Below are positions 8,748 to 18,117 of a DNA stretch of 58,352 bases, piece after piece. Each line of letters opens with the position of its first letter. Position 1 is the first letter of the stretch. Location: assembly GCA_017557185.1 (NCBI GenBank), contig JAFZAP010000060.1, positions 1 through 58,352 on the forward strand. The letters are read 5' to 3'. The translations under genes and the position numbers were made by a program. The notes below the pieces were generated by a model. It ran no database searches and was not told the DNA's origin. It worked only from the letters and a program-made list of their open reading frames with translations. Source of the DNA: Prevotella sp. (GTDB lineage: Bacteria; Bacteroidota; Bacteroidia; Bacteroidales; Bacteroidaceae).

Positions 8748-10475
8748 ATGAACAGATTCACGCTTTTCCTTATCATCTGTCCTACATTTGCAGTAACCCT
8801 TGCAAATGCAGAGGAGGTTGCATCTTCTGTCGATGCTTCTGCTGCTCGCCAAAGTCTTCCGAAATACGCTTCACCCGTCAATTACGATGTTGTGTTGGCT
8901 GGCAACTTCGGGGAACCGCGCCCGAATCATTTTCATGGAGGTGTCGATGTCAAGACGGGTGGGGTAGAAGGCAAGCCGATTTTCTCGATTGGAGGAGGAT
9001 ATGTGTCGATGGTCACTATTGGCTTGATGGGATTCGGCAATGCAGTCTATGTGCATCATCCCGAAGGCTATACTAGTGTCTATTGTCACTTGAAGAAGTT
9101 TACTCCGCTCATCGAGGCGATGGTTCGCAAGCAGCAATACCAGAAGCGTACAGCAGAGGGTGAGTTCCACTTCCGACCTACCGATATTCCCGTTGCTGAA
9201 GGTCAGCTCATCGCTGTCAGCGGCAACACGGGTGCTTCGACGGCTCCGCATCTCCATCTTGAGATTCACGACACAAAGACGTGGGACATGCTCGACCCTC
9301 TCGACTTTCTGGGTCATCATCTGACTGACGGTCAGCCGCCACAAGGACACGCTCTAATGGTATATCCGCAGGAGGGCGAAGGCGTGTTTGCTGGAGGGAC
9401 CGTTCAGCAGTACATCGGTCTTTCATCACACGAACTCCAGCGGCATTATTCCGCATGGGGAAAGGTTGGCTTCGGCATCTGGGCGAACGACTATATGGAA
9501 GCCACCTACAACCATTATGGTATTCGTCGGATGGAACTCTACGTCGACGACCAGCAGGCATTCTCGTCCGACGTCAGCGGTATTCCCGTTAGGCAGAATA
9601 TGCAGGTGAATGCGTGGGGTGACTACGACCACTATCTGCGTTCGCATGTCTGGTATATGAAGGCTTTCGTAGAACCCGGTGTGTCGTTGTCTATTCTGAA
9701 TGCCGACAGTCATCGCGGATATGTTTGTTTCGACGAGGAACGCGAGTATCATCTTTGCTTCGTGCTCACCGACTTCAAGGGAAACGTGAGCCGCTATGGC
9801 TTCATCGTCGAGGGTAAAAAGGTGGAGATTCGCCCGAAACCTCTCTTCCCGACGATGCGCGTGTTTCGCTATGACCAGCTGAACAACGTACAGCTACCAG
9901 GTCTTCAACTAGTCGTTCGGCCGTTCATGACGGGCAAGAATACATCTTATCGGCCTAAGGTGATGCGTCAGCCGAATGCCTATTCCGATGCTTATCAGCT
10001 GTCGGAGAAGTCATTCCAGCTCTTTGACTATCAGCCTATCTCCTTGCGCGTAAATAATAATAAGGTGGAGGACCCGTCGAAACTCTACGTCGTCGGTCAT
10101 TGGGGCAGCGATAAATACATGGGGGGAACGTATCATGACGGATGGGTAACGGGACGGGCTCGCGAGTTGGGTGCCGTCTATGAGTTGGATTATGATGACC
10201 AACCGCCCACCATTCAGTTTCAAGGGCTTGGGATGCTACGCGGCCAACCTGTCGTCCGAATTTCCGTCAGCGACTCAAAGAGCGGTCTTCTATGCTATAG
10301 CGGTACTATCGACGATGAGTTTGTCTTGTTCGAACCCGTAGCGAAATCCTCGACCGTCGAGTGTAAGCTGAGAAACTCATCGGTGAAACCTACAGGCAAG
10401 TCGCGCACGCTGACCTTTACCGCTGAAGACAACCGTCACAACAAGAAAACAATTACGACGCAAATAACATATTAA
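8748..10475 (+). CDS. M23 family metallopeptidase
   Basis: 575-residue exported zinc endopeptidase of the lysostaphin/LytM type, expected to cut peptidoglycan cross-links in the periplasm. An N-terminal signal peptide ends near residue 21 (TLANAEE). The catalytic domain lies early: HFHGGVDV with zinc ligands H63 and D67, then HLHLEIH with H168 and H170. All metal ligands are present, so it should be active rather than an EnvC/NlpD-type activator. About 380 residues of beta-rich C-terminal sequence follow. Fifth gene of the ileS unit. Confidence 0.9.
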   Translation: MNRFTLFLIICPTFAVTLANAEEVASSVDASAARQSLPKYASPVNYDVVLAGNFGEPRPNHFHGGVDVKTGGVEGKPIFSIGGGYVSMVTIGLMGFGNAVYVHHPEGYTSVYCHLKKFTPLIEAMVRKQQYQKRTAEGEFHFRPTDIPVAEGQLIAVSGNTGASTAPHLHLEIHDTKTWDMLDPLDFLGHHLTDGQPPQGHALMVYPQEGEGVFAGGTVQQYIGLSSHELQRHYSAWGKVGFGIWANDYMEATYNHYGIRRMELYVDDQQAFSSDVSGIPVRQNMQVNAWGDYDHYLRSHVWYMKAFVEPGVSLSILNADSHRGYVCFDEEREYHLCFVLTDFKGNVSRYGFIVEGKKVEIRPKPLFPTMRVFRYDQLNNVQLPGLQLVVRPFMTGKNTSYRPKVMRQPNAYSDAYQLSEKSFQLFDYQPISLRVNNNKVEDPSKLYVVGHWGSDKYMGGTYHDGWVTGRARELGAVYELDYDDQPPTIQFQGLGMLRGQPVVRISVSDSKSGLLCYSGTIDDEFVLFEPVAKSSTVECKLRNSSVKPTGKSRTLTFTAEDNRHNKKTITTQITY

Positions 10476-10490
10476 AAGACTATAATTCCT

Positions 10491-12197
10491 ATGAAGAAAC
10501 TTATCCTTTCCCTAGTGTTGCTATGCGGTTCGTTCACCATCGCTAGCGCTTGTACGAATTTCATTGTCGGCAAGAAGGCATCTGCCGACGGGTCGGTCAT
10601 CTGTTCTTACAATGCTGACGACTACGGTATGTTCATCGGCCTTTGCCATTATGCCGCTGCGAAGCATGCCCCTGGCGACATGCGACAGATTTATAACTGG
10701 GACACAGGCGTCTATCAGGGTCAGATTCCTGAGGTCTCTGAAACCTATAATGTTATTGGAAACATTAACGAGTGGCAGGTGACAATTGGTGAAACCACAT
10801 ATGGCGGTCGCGAGGAGATGGTGGATACAACGGGCATCATCGACTACGGTTCGCTCATCTACCTGTCTCTTCAGCGTTCCCGTTCGGCCCGCGAAGCTAT
10901 CGCCGTCATGACCTCACTCGCTGAGAAATATGGTTATAATTCCGAAGGCGAGACGTTCACCATTTGCGATGCCAACGAAGCTTGGATTCTCGAGATGATG
11001 GGCACGGGCAGCGATAAGGCTCTTGTGGCAAAACAGAAGCTCAATCGCGTGGTTTGGGTGGCTCAGCGCATTCCCGACGACGCTATCTGCGGTCACGCTA
11101 ACCAGAGCCGCATCGGTCGTTTCTTTACAGGAAAGAAAATCAATCCGAATGGTGTTTATCCCACTGCCAAGAACCAGCAGGCTGACCTCTATTATTCAAA
11201 GGATGTAGTCCGCTATGCTCGTGTGATGGGATGGTTCGTTGGTTCCGATCAGGAGTTCTCGTGGAAGTGGGCATATGCAGCACCCGACTTCGGCGGCCGA
11301 CGCTATTGTGACGCACGCGTCTGGTCGTTCTTCCGCCATTTCGACAACGACTTCGACCGCTATCTGCCTTGGGCACTGGGCGAAGACCCTGATGCCGAGG
11401 ACATGCCTCTTTGGATCAAGCCCAACCGCAAGGTGAGCGTTCAGGACATTGAGGAATGCATGCGCGACCACTATGAGGGTACAGCCCTTGCACTTGACTC
11501 GACTACTATCGGCGGCGGTATCTGGCAGATGCCGTATCGTCCGACGCCGCTTTCGTTCGAGGTCGATGGAAAGAAGTATTTCAACGAGCGTCCTACCAGT
11601 ACCCAGCAAACGGGCTTCACCTATGTTTCGCAGATGCGTTCGTGGCTTCCCCGTCAGATAGGAGGCATCCTTTGGTTTGGCAACGACGATGGAAATATGG
11701 TTGCATATACGCCCATCTATTGCGGCAATACAGTTCAGCCAGAGTGCTACAACACCCCTGGTGCCGATGCCGTGACCTTCTCCGACAAGAATGCCTACTG
11801 GGTTTGTAACTGGGTTTCCAATATGGTTTATCCGCGCTATTCGCAGTTGTTCCCTGCGCTGAAAGCTGTTCGTGACTCACTCGAAGGCAGCTACTTCAAG
11901 GAGCAGCCTGCCATTGAGTTGCAGGCAAAAGCCCTCTGTCAGACCGATGAGCACGCAGCGGTGGAACTGCTTACGCAATATTCCAACAAGAAAGCTCAAC
12001 AGATGCTGGCTCGCTGGAAGCAACTTGCCACCTATCTCATCGTGAAATATAACGATATGATTATCAAACCCGAGGCCGACGGTCACTTCACTCGTACCAA
12101 GACGGGGCTTGGCGCTCGTCCTACTCGTCCCGGCTATCCTACGCCTTATGCCCGTCACTATGTGAAGCAGACTGGAGAAAAGTACGCTGTCAAATAG
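10491..12197 (+). CDS. C69 family dipeptidase (PepD-like)
   Basis: 568 residues. A signal peptide MKKLILSLVLLCGSFTIASA ends just before Cys21, and the sequence then runs CTNFIVGKKASADGS. In the Ntn-hydrolase family C69 the N-terminal Cys exposed by processing is the nucleophile, so Cys21 is very probably catalytic rather than a lipidation site. Family motifs GETTYGGRE, GEAFTICD-like (GETFTICDANEAWILEMMG) and VWVAQRIPDDAICGHANQSRI are present. It would hydrolyse dipeptides in the periplasm, feeding amino acid uptake. Gap of 15 bases from the M23 gene. Confidence 0.9.
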   Translation: MKKLILSLVLLCGSFTIASACTNFIVGKKASADGSVICSYNADDYGMFIGLCHYAAAKHAPGDMRQIYNWDTGVYQGQIPEVSETYNVIGNINEWQVTIGETTYGGREEMVDTTGIIDYGSLIYLSLQRSRSAREAIAVMTSLAEKYGYNSEGETFTICDANEAWILEMMGTGSDKALVAKQKLNRVVWVAQRIPDDAICGHANQSRIGRFFTGKKINPNGVYPTAKNQQADLYYSKDVVRYARVMGWFVGSDQEFSWKWAYAAPDFGGRRYCDARVWSFFRHFDNDFDRYLPWALGEDPDAEDMPLWIKPNRKVSVQDIEECMRDHYEGTALALDSTTIGGGIWQMPYRPTPLSFEVDGKKYFNERPTSTQQTGFTYVSQMRSWLPRQIGGILWFGNDDGNMVAYTPIYCGNTVQPECYNTPGADAVTFSDKNAYWVCNWVSNMVYPRYSQLFPALKAVRDSLEGSYFKEQPAIELQAKALCQTDEHAAVELLTQYSNKKAQQMLARWKQLATYLIVKYNDMIIKPEADGHFTRTKTGLGARPTRPGYPTPYARHYVKQTGEKYAVK

Positions 12198-12210
12198 AAA
12201 AGCCACATTA

Positions 12211-12864
12211 ATGAAAGATACAATATTGATTTATAGTGGTGGTATGGATAGTACCACGCTGCTCTATGAATACCAGGAGCGCATCGCGATTGCTCTATCC
12301 TTCGACTACGGTTCCAACCATAATGCGAATGAAATCAAGTGTGCTGAGATTCATTGCGATCGGCTAGGAATCACGCATATGGTCATTCCTCTTGACTTTG
12401 TTCGCCGATACTTCCGCTCGTCGCTCCTCGATGGGGCAGAAGCCATTCCCGAAGGAAGCTACGACGATGAGAATATGCGCTCGACGGTGGTACCTTTCCG
12501 AAACGGCATCATGCTTTCCGTAGCAGTCGGAATGGCCGAGTCGAATGGTTTGCAATATGTCATGATGGCCAATCATGCCGGCGACCATACTATCTATCCT
12601 GATTGTCGCCCGGCGTTCGTCGATGCTTTCGACAGAGCTGCCGAAGCTGGTACTTACAACGGCGTGCGTCTGTTATCGCCCTATGTGAATATGACAAAGG
12701 GCGAGATTGCCAAGCGCGGCAGTCAACTCGGTATCGACTATGCTGAAACGTGGTCGTGCTATAAAGGTGAGGAAAAGCATTGTGGCCGTTGTGGCACATG
12801 TGTGGAGCGTCGCGAAGCTTTGGCGGAGGCTGGTATCAATGACCCGACAGAGTATGATGAATAA
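12211..12864 (+). CDS. queC: 7-cyano-7-deazaguanine synthase QueC
   Basis: Converts 7-carboxy-7-deazaguanine to preQ0 with ATP and ammonia, for queuosine tRNA modification. 217 residues, full length. PP-loop ATPase motif SGGMDS (9-14) and a C-terminal zinc site with C183, C191, C194 and C197. Other queuosine genes are not next to it. It ends the ileS unit, 13 bases after the C69 gene. Confidence 0.95.
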   Translation: MKDTILIYSGGMDSTTLLYEYQERIAIALSFDYGSNHNANEIKCAEIHCDRLGITHMVIPLDFVRRYFRSSLLDGAEAIPEGSYDDENMRSTVVPFRNGIMLSVAVGMAESNGLQYVMMANHAGDHTIYPDCRPAFVDAFDRAAEAGTYNGVRLLSPYVNMTKGEIAKRGSQLGIDYAETWSCYKGEEKHCGRCGTCVERREALAEAGINDPTEYDE

Positions 12865-12913
12865 AAAAACTAAAAAAAACTCCTGAAGGTATCAGATAAT
12901 TGAAACTTTTTTG

Positions 12914-12921
12914 TATCTTTG
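12914..12921 (+). promoter_or_regulatory. dnaB promoter -7 box
   Basis: TATCTTTG at 12914-12921, only 7 bases before the ATG at 12929. No good -33 TTTG sits at the usual distance. If used, transcription would begin close to the start codon. Confidence 0.55.
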
Positions 12922-12928
12922 CGGTCCT

Positions 12929-14434
12929 ATGCCTCAAACAAATCAGAATTCAAGCAGCAGACATTCATCTGCACCGATAGACAGTGCTTATGGTCATCTA
13001 CAACCACAAGCCACTGACATAGAGCGCGTCGTTCTTGGTGCGCTCATGATAGACAAGGATGCTTTCTCGATCGTCGCCGAGATAATCACTCCTGAGACCT
13101 TCTACGAACCTCGCCATCAGAAAATCTACACGGCCATCCGAACGCTCAACATGGATGACAAACCTGTTGACTTCATGACTGTCACGGAAGAACTGAAGCG
13201 AGAGGGCACAATCGACGATGTGGGCGGGGTGGCCTATATCATGGATCTGACGCAGCATGTAGCGTCGTCGGCTCACATCGAGTATCACGCTCATATCCTT
13301 GCGCAAAAATCATTGATGCGTCAACTCATCTCCTATACCAGCCGTATTCAGGAGAAGGCTTTCGACGACACCGTCGATCCCGATGAACTGATGCAGGAAG
13401 CCGAGGGCAGCTTGTTCGAGATATCGCAGAAGAACATGAAGTCCGACTATACGCATATCGACCCAGTCATTGAAAGGGCGGTTCAGATATTGCAAAAAGC
13501 TGCACAGAACACTTCTGGCCTTACGGGTGTCCCGACGGGGTATTCGAAGCTCGACGATATGACGGCAGGTTGGCAACCAAGCGACCTCGTCATCATTGCT
13601 GGCCGACCGGCTATGGGTAAGACCTCGTTTGCCCTGAGCTTGGCGAAAAACATTGCCGTCGATTATCGCCATCCCATCGCCTTCTTCTCATTGGAGATGA
13701 GTGCTGTTCAGCTCTGCAACCGCCTGCTGTCGAATGTCTGCGACATCAGTGGTAAGAAGCTGCAGAACGGTCAGCTTGATCGTGACGAATGGGAGCGTTT
13801 CGATCGTAATGTCAACAAGCTGCAAGGTGCTCCCATCTACATCGACGACACCCCAGGTCTTTCCATCTTCGAACTGCGCACAAAGGCACGCCGACTCGTA
13901 CGTGAGAAAGATGTGAAGATCATCATGATCGACTACCTGCAGCTCATGAATGCCAATGGTATGCGTTTTGGTAACCGTCAGGAAGAGGTGTCGACAATCT
14001 CGCGATCTCTGAAAGGTCTTGCCAAGGAACTCGATATTCCCATTTTGGCACTCTCGCAGCTCAATCGTGGCGTTGAGAACCGTGAGGGCAACGAGGGCAA
14101 GCGTCCGCAGCTCAGCGATCTTCGCGAGTCGGGAGCCATCGAGCAGGATGCCGATATGGTGCTGTTCGTGCATCGCCCCGAGTACTATCGCATCTTCCAG
14201 GACGACAAGGGTAACGACCTGCGTGGTATTGCGCAGATCATTATTGCCAAGCACCGTAAGGGTGGAACAGGCGATGTGAACTTGCGCTTTCAGGGCGATT
14301 TCACTCGCTTCGAGAATCCTGAGGACGGTTTCATTCCCCCCTTGTCCGATGGCGGCGGTGAGATTAAGGGCAGCCGGATGAATGGTGATGACATGCCTTT
14401 CGGAGTATCCGAGGAAATAACACCTGCTTTCTGA
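12929..14434 (+). CDS. dnaB: Replicative DNA helicase DnaB
   Basis: Hexameric 5'-3' helicase that unwinds DNA at the replication fork. N-terminal DnaB domain (about 30-130), then the RecA-like core: Walker A GRPAMGKTS (225-233), IAFFSLEMS, IIMIDYLQLM (Walker B region) and ALSQLNRGVE. The C-terminal 35 residues are acidic and glycine-rich. Length 501 is normal. I chose the ATG at 12929; an in-frame TTG at 12911 would overlap the promoter box. It has its own promoter and is followed by a strong terminator (14456-14501), so it is monocistronic. Confidence 0.95.
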   Translation: MPQTNQNSSSRHSSAPIDSAYGHLQPQATDIERVVLGALMIDKDAFSIVAEIITPETFYEPRHQKIYTAIRTLNMDDKPVDFMTVTEELKREGTIDDVGGVAYIMDLTQHVASSAHIEYHAHILAQKSLMRQLISYTSRIQEKAFDDTVDPDELMQEAEGSLFEISQKNMKSDYTHIDPVIERAVQILQKAAQNTSGLTGVPTGYSKLDDMTAGWQPSDLVIIAGRPAMGKTSFALSLAKNIAVDYRHPIAFFSLEMSAVQLCNRLLSNVCDISGKKLQNGQLDRDEWERFDRNVNKLQGAPIYIDDTPGLSIFELRTKARRLVREKDVKIIMIDYLQLMNANGMRFGNRQEEVSTISRSLKGLAKELDIPILALSQLNRGVENREGNEGKRPQLSDLRESGAIEQDADMVLFVHRPEYYRIFQDDKGNDLRGIAQIIIAKHRKGGTGDVNLRFQGDFTRFENPEDGFIPPLSDGGGEIKGSRMNGDDMPFGVSEEITPAF

Positions 14435-14455
14435 GGATGACAGACAAAAACTTAT

Positions 14456-14501
14456 AATTCGCAACATTTTTACTTAAAATTGTTGCGAATTTTCTTTTTT
14501 C
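14456..14501 (+). terminator. Rho-independent terminator after dnaB
   Basis: Inverted repeat AATTCGCAACA (14456-14466) and TGTTGCGAATT (14481-14491), extended by TTTT/AAAA pairs toward the loop, followed by a T-rich tail TTCTTTTTTC. Confidence 0.85.
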
Positions 14502-14515
14502 TCGACGCAAATGAT

Positions 14516-14523
14516 TATCTTTG
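14516..14523 (+). promoter_or_regulatory. Promoter -7 box of the leu operon
   Basis: TATCTTTG, 59 bases before the leuA ATG. The -33 region is T-rich without a clean TTTG. The leader shows no leucine-codon-rich peptide, so classical attenuation is not evident. Confidence 0.65.
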
Positions 14524-14582
14524 CAGCCTATAAATACCTCAAATAGAGTTTTTGTAACGCATACATCAAGTAATTTAGGCAC

Positions 14583-16079
14583 ATGAATCAAAGATTGTTT
14601 ATTTTCGACACGACACTTCGTGATGGCGAACAAGTTCCTGGATGCCAGTTGAATACGGTCGAAAAAATTCAGGTGGCAAAGCAGTTGGAACGTTTAGGAG
14701 TCGATGTCATCGAGGCGGGCTTCCCCATCTCAAGTCCTGGTGACTTCAATTCAATTATCGAGATTTCAAAGGCCGTTACGTGGCCGACTATCTGTGCGCT
14801 TACGCGTGCTGTGCAGAAAGACATCGATGTGGCGATAGAGTCCTTGCAATATGCGAAGCATAAGCGCATCCATACAGGTATAGGCACCAGTGACCTCCAC
14901 ATCAAGTACAAGTTCAACAGCAATCGTGAAGAGATCATCGAACGTGCCGTAGAGGCTGTGAAATATGCGAAACGGTTCGTCGAGGACGTAGAGTTCTATG
15001 CCGAGGATGCCGGCCGTACCGACAACGAGTATCTGGCACGTGTGGTCGAGGCTGTCATCAAGGCAGGAGCCACCGTTGTCAACATCCCCGATACCACGGG
15101 TTATTGCCTGCCGGAGGAGTACGGTCAGAAGATCAAGTATCTTATTGATCATGTCGACGGCATCGACAAGGCCATCATCTCTACCCATTGCCACAACGAC
15201 TTGGGTTTGGCAACGGCCAACACATTTGCTGGTGTGCTCAATGGAGCCCGTCAGGTAGAAGTGACGGTGAATGGTATTGGCGAACGAGCTGGCAACACTT
15301 CGTTGGAGGAAATCGCCATGATTCTGCGTTGCCACAAGCATCTCAATATCGATACCAACATCAACACCCAGCGCATCTATCCCGTTTCGCGCATGGTGTC
15401 AAGCCTGATGAATATGCCTGTTCAACCCAACAAGGCCATCGTCGGGCGCAACGCCTTCGCTCATTCCAGCGGCATCCATCAGGACGGTGTGCTGAAGAAT
15501 GTCGAGACCTACGAGATTATCAATCCCAAGGACATCGGTCTTGATGACAACTCTATTTTGCTGACGGCGCGTTCCGGACGTGCTGCCTTGAAGTATCGTC
15601 TGCATGTGAACGGTATCGATGTCAGCGAACAGAAACTCGACAAGATCTATCAGAAGTTCCTCGACTTGGCCGATCGGAAGAAAGAAATCGGTGATGCCGA
15701 TATCCTCGTCCTAGCAGGTGCCGATACTGCCGAGACTCACGGAGTGAAACTCGACTTCCTGCAGGTCACCACTGGTATGGGTGTTCGCAGCGTAGCCAGC
15801 ATCGGCCTCGACATCAGTGGCCAGAAGTTCGAGGCAGCCTCGACGGGCAATGGGCCTGTCGACGCCGCCATCAAGGCTCTGAAGAAGATCATCATGAAGC
15901 AGATGACACTCAAGGAGTTCACGATTCAGGCAATCTCCAAGGGCTCCGACGATGTGGGTAAGGTACATATGCAGGTGGAATACGAAAACCAGATGTATTA
16001 CGGCTTTGGTGCCAATACCGATATCGTGACGGCTTCCGTTGAGGCTTACATCGATTGTATCAACAAATTCAGAAGATAG
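14583..16079 (+). CDS. leuA: 2-isopropylmalate synthase LeuA
   Basis: Condenses acetyl-CoA with 2-ketoisovalerate, the first step of leucine synthesis. TIM-barrel catalytic domain with [12 protein letters not shown] (about 9-20), the metal-binding THCHNDLG motif (about 200-207) and [14 protein letters not shown]. The C-terminal regulatory domain (about 380-498) contains the GPVDAA and Ile/Leu-binding LeuA_dimer-type segments, so leucine feedback is likely. 498 residues, usual length. First gene of leuA-C-D-X-B; leuC follows after 6 bases. Confidence 0.95.
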   Translation: MNQRLFIFDTTLRDGEQVPGCQLNTVEKIQVAKQLERLGVDVIEAGFPISSPGDFNSIIEISKAVTWPTICALTRAVQKDIDVAIESLQYAKHKRIHTGIGTSDLHIKYKFNSNREEIIERAVEAVKYAKRFVEDVEFYAEDAGRTDNEYLARVVEAVIKAGATVVNIPDTTGYCLPEEYGQKIKYLIDHVDGIDKAIISTHCHNDLGLATANTFAGVLNGARQVEVTVNGIGERAGNTSLEEIAMILRCHKHLNIDTNINTQRIYPVSRMVSSLMNMPVQPNKAIVGRNAFAHSSGIHQDGVLKNVETYEIINPKDIGLDDNSILLTARSGRAALKYRLHVNGIDVSEQKLDKIYQKFLDLADRKKEIGDADILVLAGADTAETHGVKLDFLQVTTGMGVRSVASIGLDISGQKFEAASTGNGPVDAAIKALKKIIMKQMTLKEFTIQAISKGSDDVGKVHMQVEYENQMYYGFGANTDIVTASVEAYIDCINKFRR

Positions 16080-16085
16080 AACCAC

Positions 16086-17480
16086 ATGAATACGTTGTTT
16101 GACAAGATATGGGATAGGCATGTTGTGCAGATTGTCAACGGCGGCCCCACACAGCTCTATATCGACCGCCTGTATGCGCATGAGGTCACCTCGCCACAGG
16201 CGTTCGACGGCTTGCGAGCTCGCGGCTTGAAGTGCTTCCGCCCCGGTCAGATCATCTGTATGCCCGACCACAACACGCCGACGCACGATCAGGACAAGCC
16301 CATCGCCGATCCCGTTTCGCAGAAGCAGGTCGATTTGCTGGCTCGCAACTGTGAGGAGTTCGGGCTTACCCATTACGCCATGAATACCCTCGACAACGGA
16401 ATCGTTCATGTGGTAGGACCCGAGAAGGGGCTATCGCTGCCGGGTATGACTATTGTCTGCGGCGACTCCCATACGAGCACACATGGTGCCGTAGGTGCTA
16501 TTGCCTTCGGTATCGGCACGAGCGAGGTCGAGATGGTGATGGCTTCCCAGTGCATCCTTCAGCAGAAGCCCAAAACCATGCGCATTACGGTCAACGGCTC
16601 GCTGGGCAAGGGTGTCACCGCAAAGGATCTTGCCCTCTTCCTCATGGCGCGCCTCACTACGTCGGGTGCAACGGGGCATTTTGTTGAATATGCCGGTCAG
16701 GCCGTCCGCGAACTGTCGATGGAAGGTCGCCTCACGCTTTGCAACCTCTCCATCGAGATGGGTGCCCGTGGAGGCATCGTGGCTCCTGACGACATCACGT
16801 TCCGTTATCTCAAGGGTAGGGAATATGCCCCCAAAGGCGAAGAGTGGGAGCGCGCTGTAGCCTATTGGCGCACCTTGCGTAGTGACGACGATGCTTTTTT
16901 CGATAAGGAGATCACCTTCGATGCCTCCGACATCGAGCCACGAGTCACCTATGGAACCAATCCCGGCATGGGCATCGGCATCACGGAAAACATTCCCTCG
17001 CTCGACGAAATACCCGAGACCAGCCGTGCTTCGTTCTTGAAGAGCCTGTCCTATATGGGCTTCGAGGCAGGGAAATCGCTCCTTGGAACGCAGGTCGATT
17101 ACGTCTTCCTAGGTGCGTGCACCAATGGCCGCATAGAGGACTTCCGTGCTTTCGCCTCATTGGTGAAAGGTCGGCATAAGAACGAACACGTAACTGCTTG
17201 GTTGACATCTGGTTCATGGATGGTCCTTCAACAAATTATTGAAGAAGGAATTGCCGATATTCTTGCTGCTGCTGGCTTTGAAATTCGTCAGCCGGGATGC
17301 TCTGCCTGTCTGGCTATGAACGACGACAAAGTGCCTCCGGGCAAGCTATGTGTGTCTACCAGCAATCGTAACTTCGAGGGTCGTCAGGGCCCTGGTGCCA
17401 GAACAGTCTTGGCAAGTCCGCTCGTTGCTGCCGCGGCCGCTGTGACGGGCGTGGTCACCGACCCACGCGAGTTCCTATAA
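16086..17480 (+). CDS. leuC: 3-isopropylmalate dehydratase large subunit LeuC
   Basis: Aconitase-family enzyme that, with LeuD, isomerises 2- to 3-isopropylmalate. 464 residues. [4Fe-4S] cluster cysteines are seen in FLGACTNGR and GCSACLAMN, and the active-site segments [11 protein letters not shown] and NRNFEGRQG are intact. In organisms that make isoleucine from citramalate the same LeuCD also isomerises citramalate. Confidence 0.96.
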   Translation: MNTLFDKIWDRHVVQIVNGGPTQLYIDRLYAHEVTSPQAFDGLRARGLKCFRPGQIICMPDHNTPTHDQDKPIADPVSQKQVDLLARNCEEFGLTHYAMNTLDNGIVHVVGPEKGLSLPGMTIVCGDSHTSTHGAVGAIAFGIGTSEVEMVMASQCILQQKPKTMRITVNGSLGKGVTAKDLALFLMARLTTSGATGHFVEYAGQAVRELSMEGRLTLCNLSIEMGARGGIVAPDDITFRYLKGREYAPKGEEWERAVAYWRTLRSDDDAFFDKEITFDASDIEPRVTYGTNPGMGIGITENIPSLDEIPETSRASFLKSLSYMGFEAGKSLLGTQVDYVFLGACTNGRIEDFRAFASLVKGRHKNEHVTAWLTSGSWMVLQQIIEEGIADILAAAGFEIRQPGCSACLAMNDDKVPPGKLCVSTSNRNFEGRQGPGARTVLASPLVAAAAAVTGVVTDPREFL

Positions 17481-17515
17481 ATCGTCAATCGTAAATTAGT
17501 AAATCGTAAATATCC
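17481..17515. repeat. Heptamer-like tract between leuC and leuD
   Basis: The gap splits into five 7-base blocks (ATCGTCA, ATCGTAA, ATTAGTA, AATCGTA, AATATCC) ending just before the leuD start. This is a degenerate example of the tracts seen in several other operon gaps. Confidence 0.5.
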
Positions 17516-17517
17516 AA

Positions 17518-18117
17518 GTGAATAAGAAATTCGATATCATCACATCATCGTGTGTGCCACTTCCTCTTGAGAATGTCGACACCGACCAGATTATTCCTGC
17601 CCGATTCCTGAAGGCCACCGACAAGGTAGGCATGGGCGATAATCTGTTTCGCGACTGGCGCTTTCATGCTGACGGCACACCAAAAGCTGACTTCGTGCTG
17701 AACGACCCGTCCTATTCGGGTGTCATCCTCGTGGTAGGCAAGAACTTCGGCAGCGGATCCAGCCGCGAACATGCAGCGTGGGCGATTGCCGACTACGGCT
17801 TCCGCGTGGTCATCAGTTCGTTCTTTGCTGATATCCACAAGAACAACGAGCTGAACAACTTCGTGTTGCCTGTTGTCGTGAGCGAGCCGTTCCTGCAGGA
17901 ACTTTTCGACTCCATCGCTCGCGACCACGCCACACAGGTCGAAGTCAACCTGCCTAAGCAGACGGTCACCAATCTTGCTACGGGTAACAGCGAGTCGTTC
18001 GAGATCAACGCCTACAAGAAGCATTGCCTCATGAACGGCCTCGACGATATCGATTTCCTCGTAGCCAATCAGGAAAAAACAGAAGCATGGGAACGCCAGA
18101 ACAAATCAGACAAGTAA
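17518..18117 (+). CDS. leuD: 3-isopropylmalate dehydratase small subunit LeuD
   Basis: Swivel-domain partner of LeuC. 199 residues with the signatures VDTDQIIPARFLK and GKNFGSGSSREHAAWA. The best start is a GTG at 17518; the next residues NKKFDIITS align with the family N-terminus. The end overlaps the next gene by 31 bases, suggesting translational coupling. Confidence 0.95.
   Translation: MNKKFDIITSSCVPLPLENVDTDQIIPARFLKATDKVGMGDNLFRDWRFHADGTPKADFVLNDPSYSGVILVVGKNFGSGSSREHAAWAIADYGFRVVISSFFADIHKNNELNNFVLPVVVSEPFLQELFDSIARDHATQVEVNLPKQTVTNLATGNSESFEINAYKKHCLMNGLDDIDFLVANQEKTEAWERQNKSDK

Noticed and set aside
10491-10560. Cys21 of the C69 protein read as a lipobox cysteine
   Set aside because: In family C69 the Cys at this place, followed by TNF and later DGS, is the catalytic N-terminal nucleophile; the preceding TIASA fits signal peptidase I cleavage.
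14524-14582. Leader peptide or attenuator before leuA
   Set aside because: Only 59 bases, no short frame rich in Leu codons and no competing hairpins visible.
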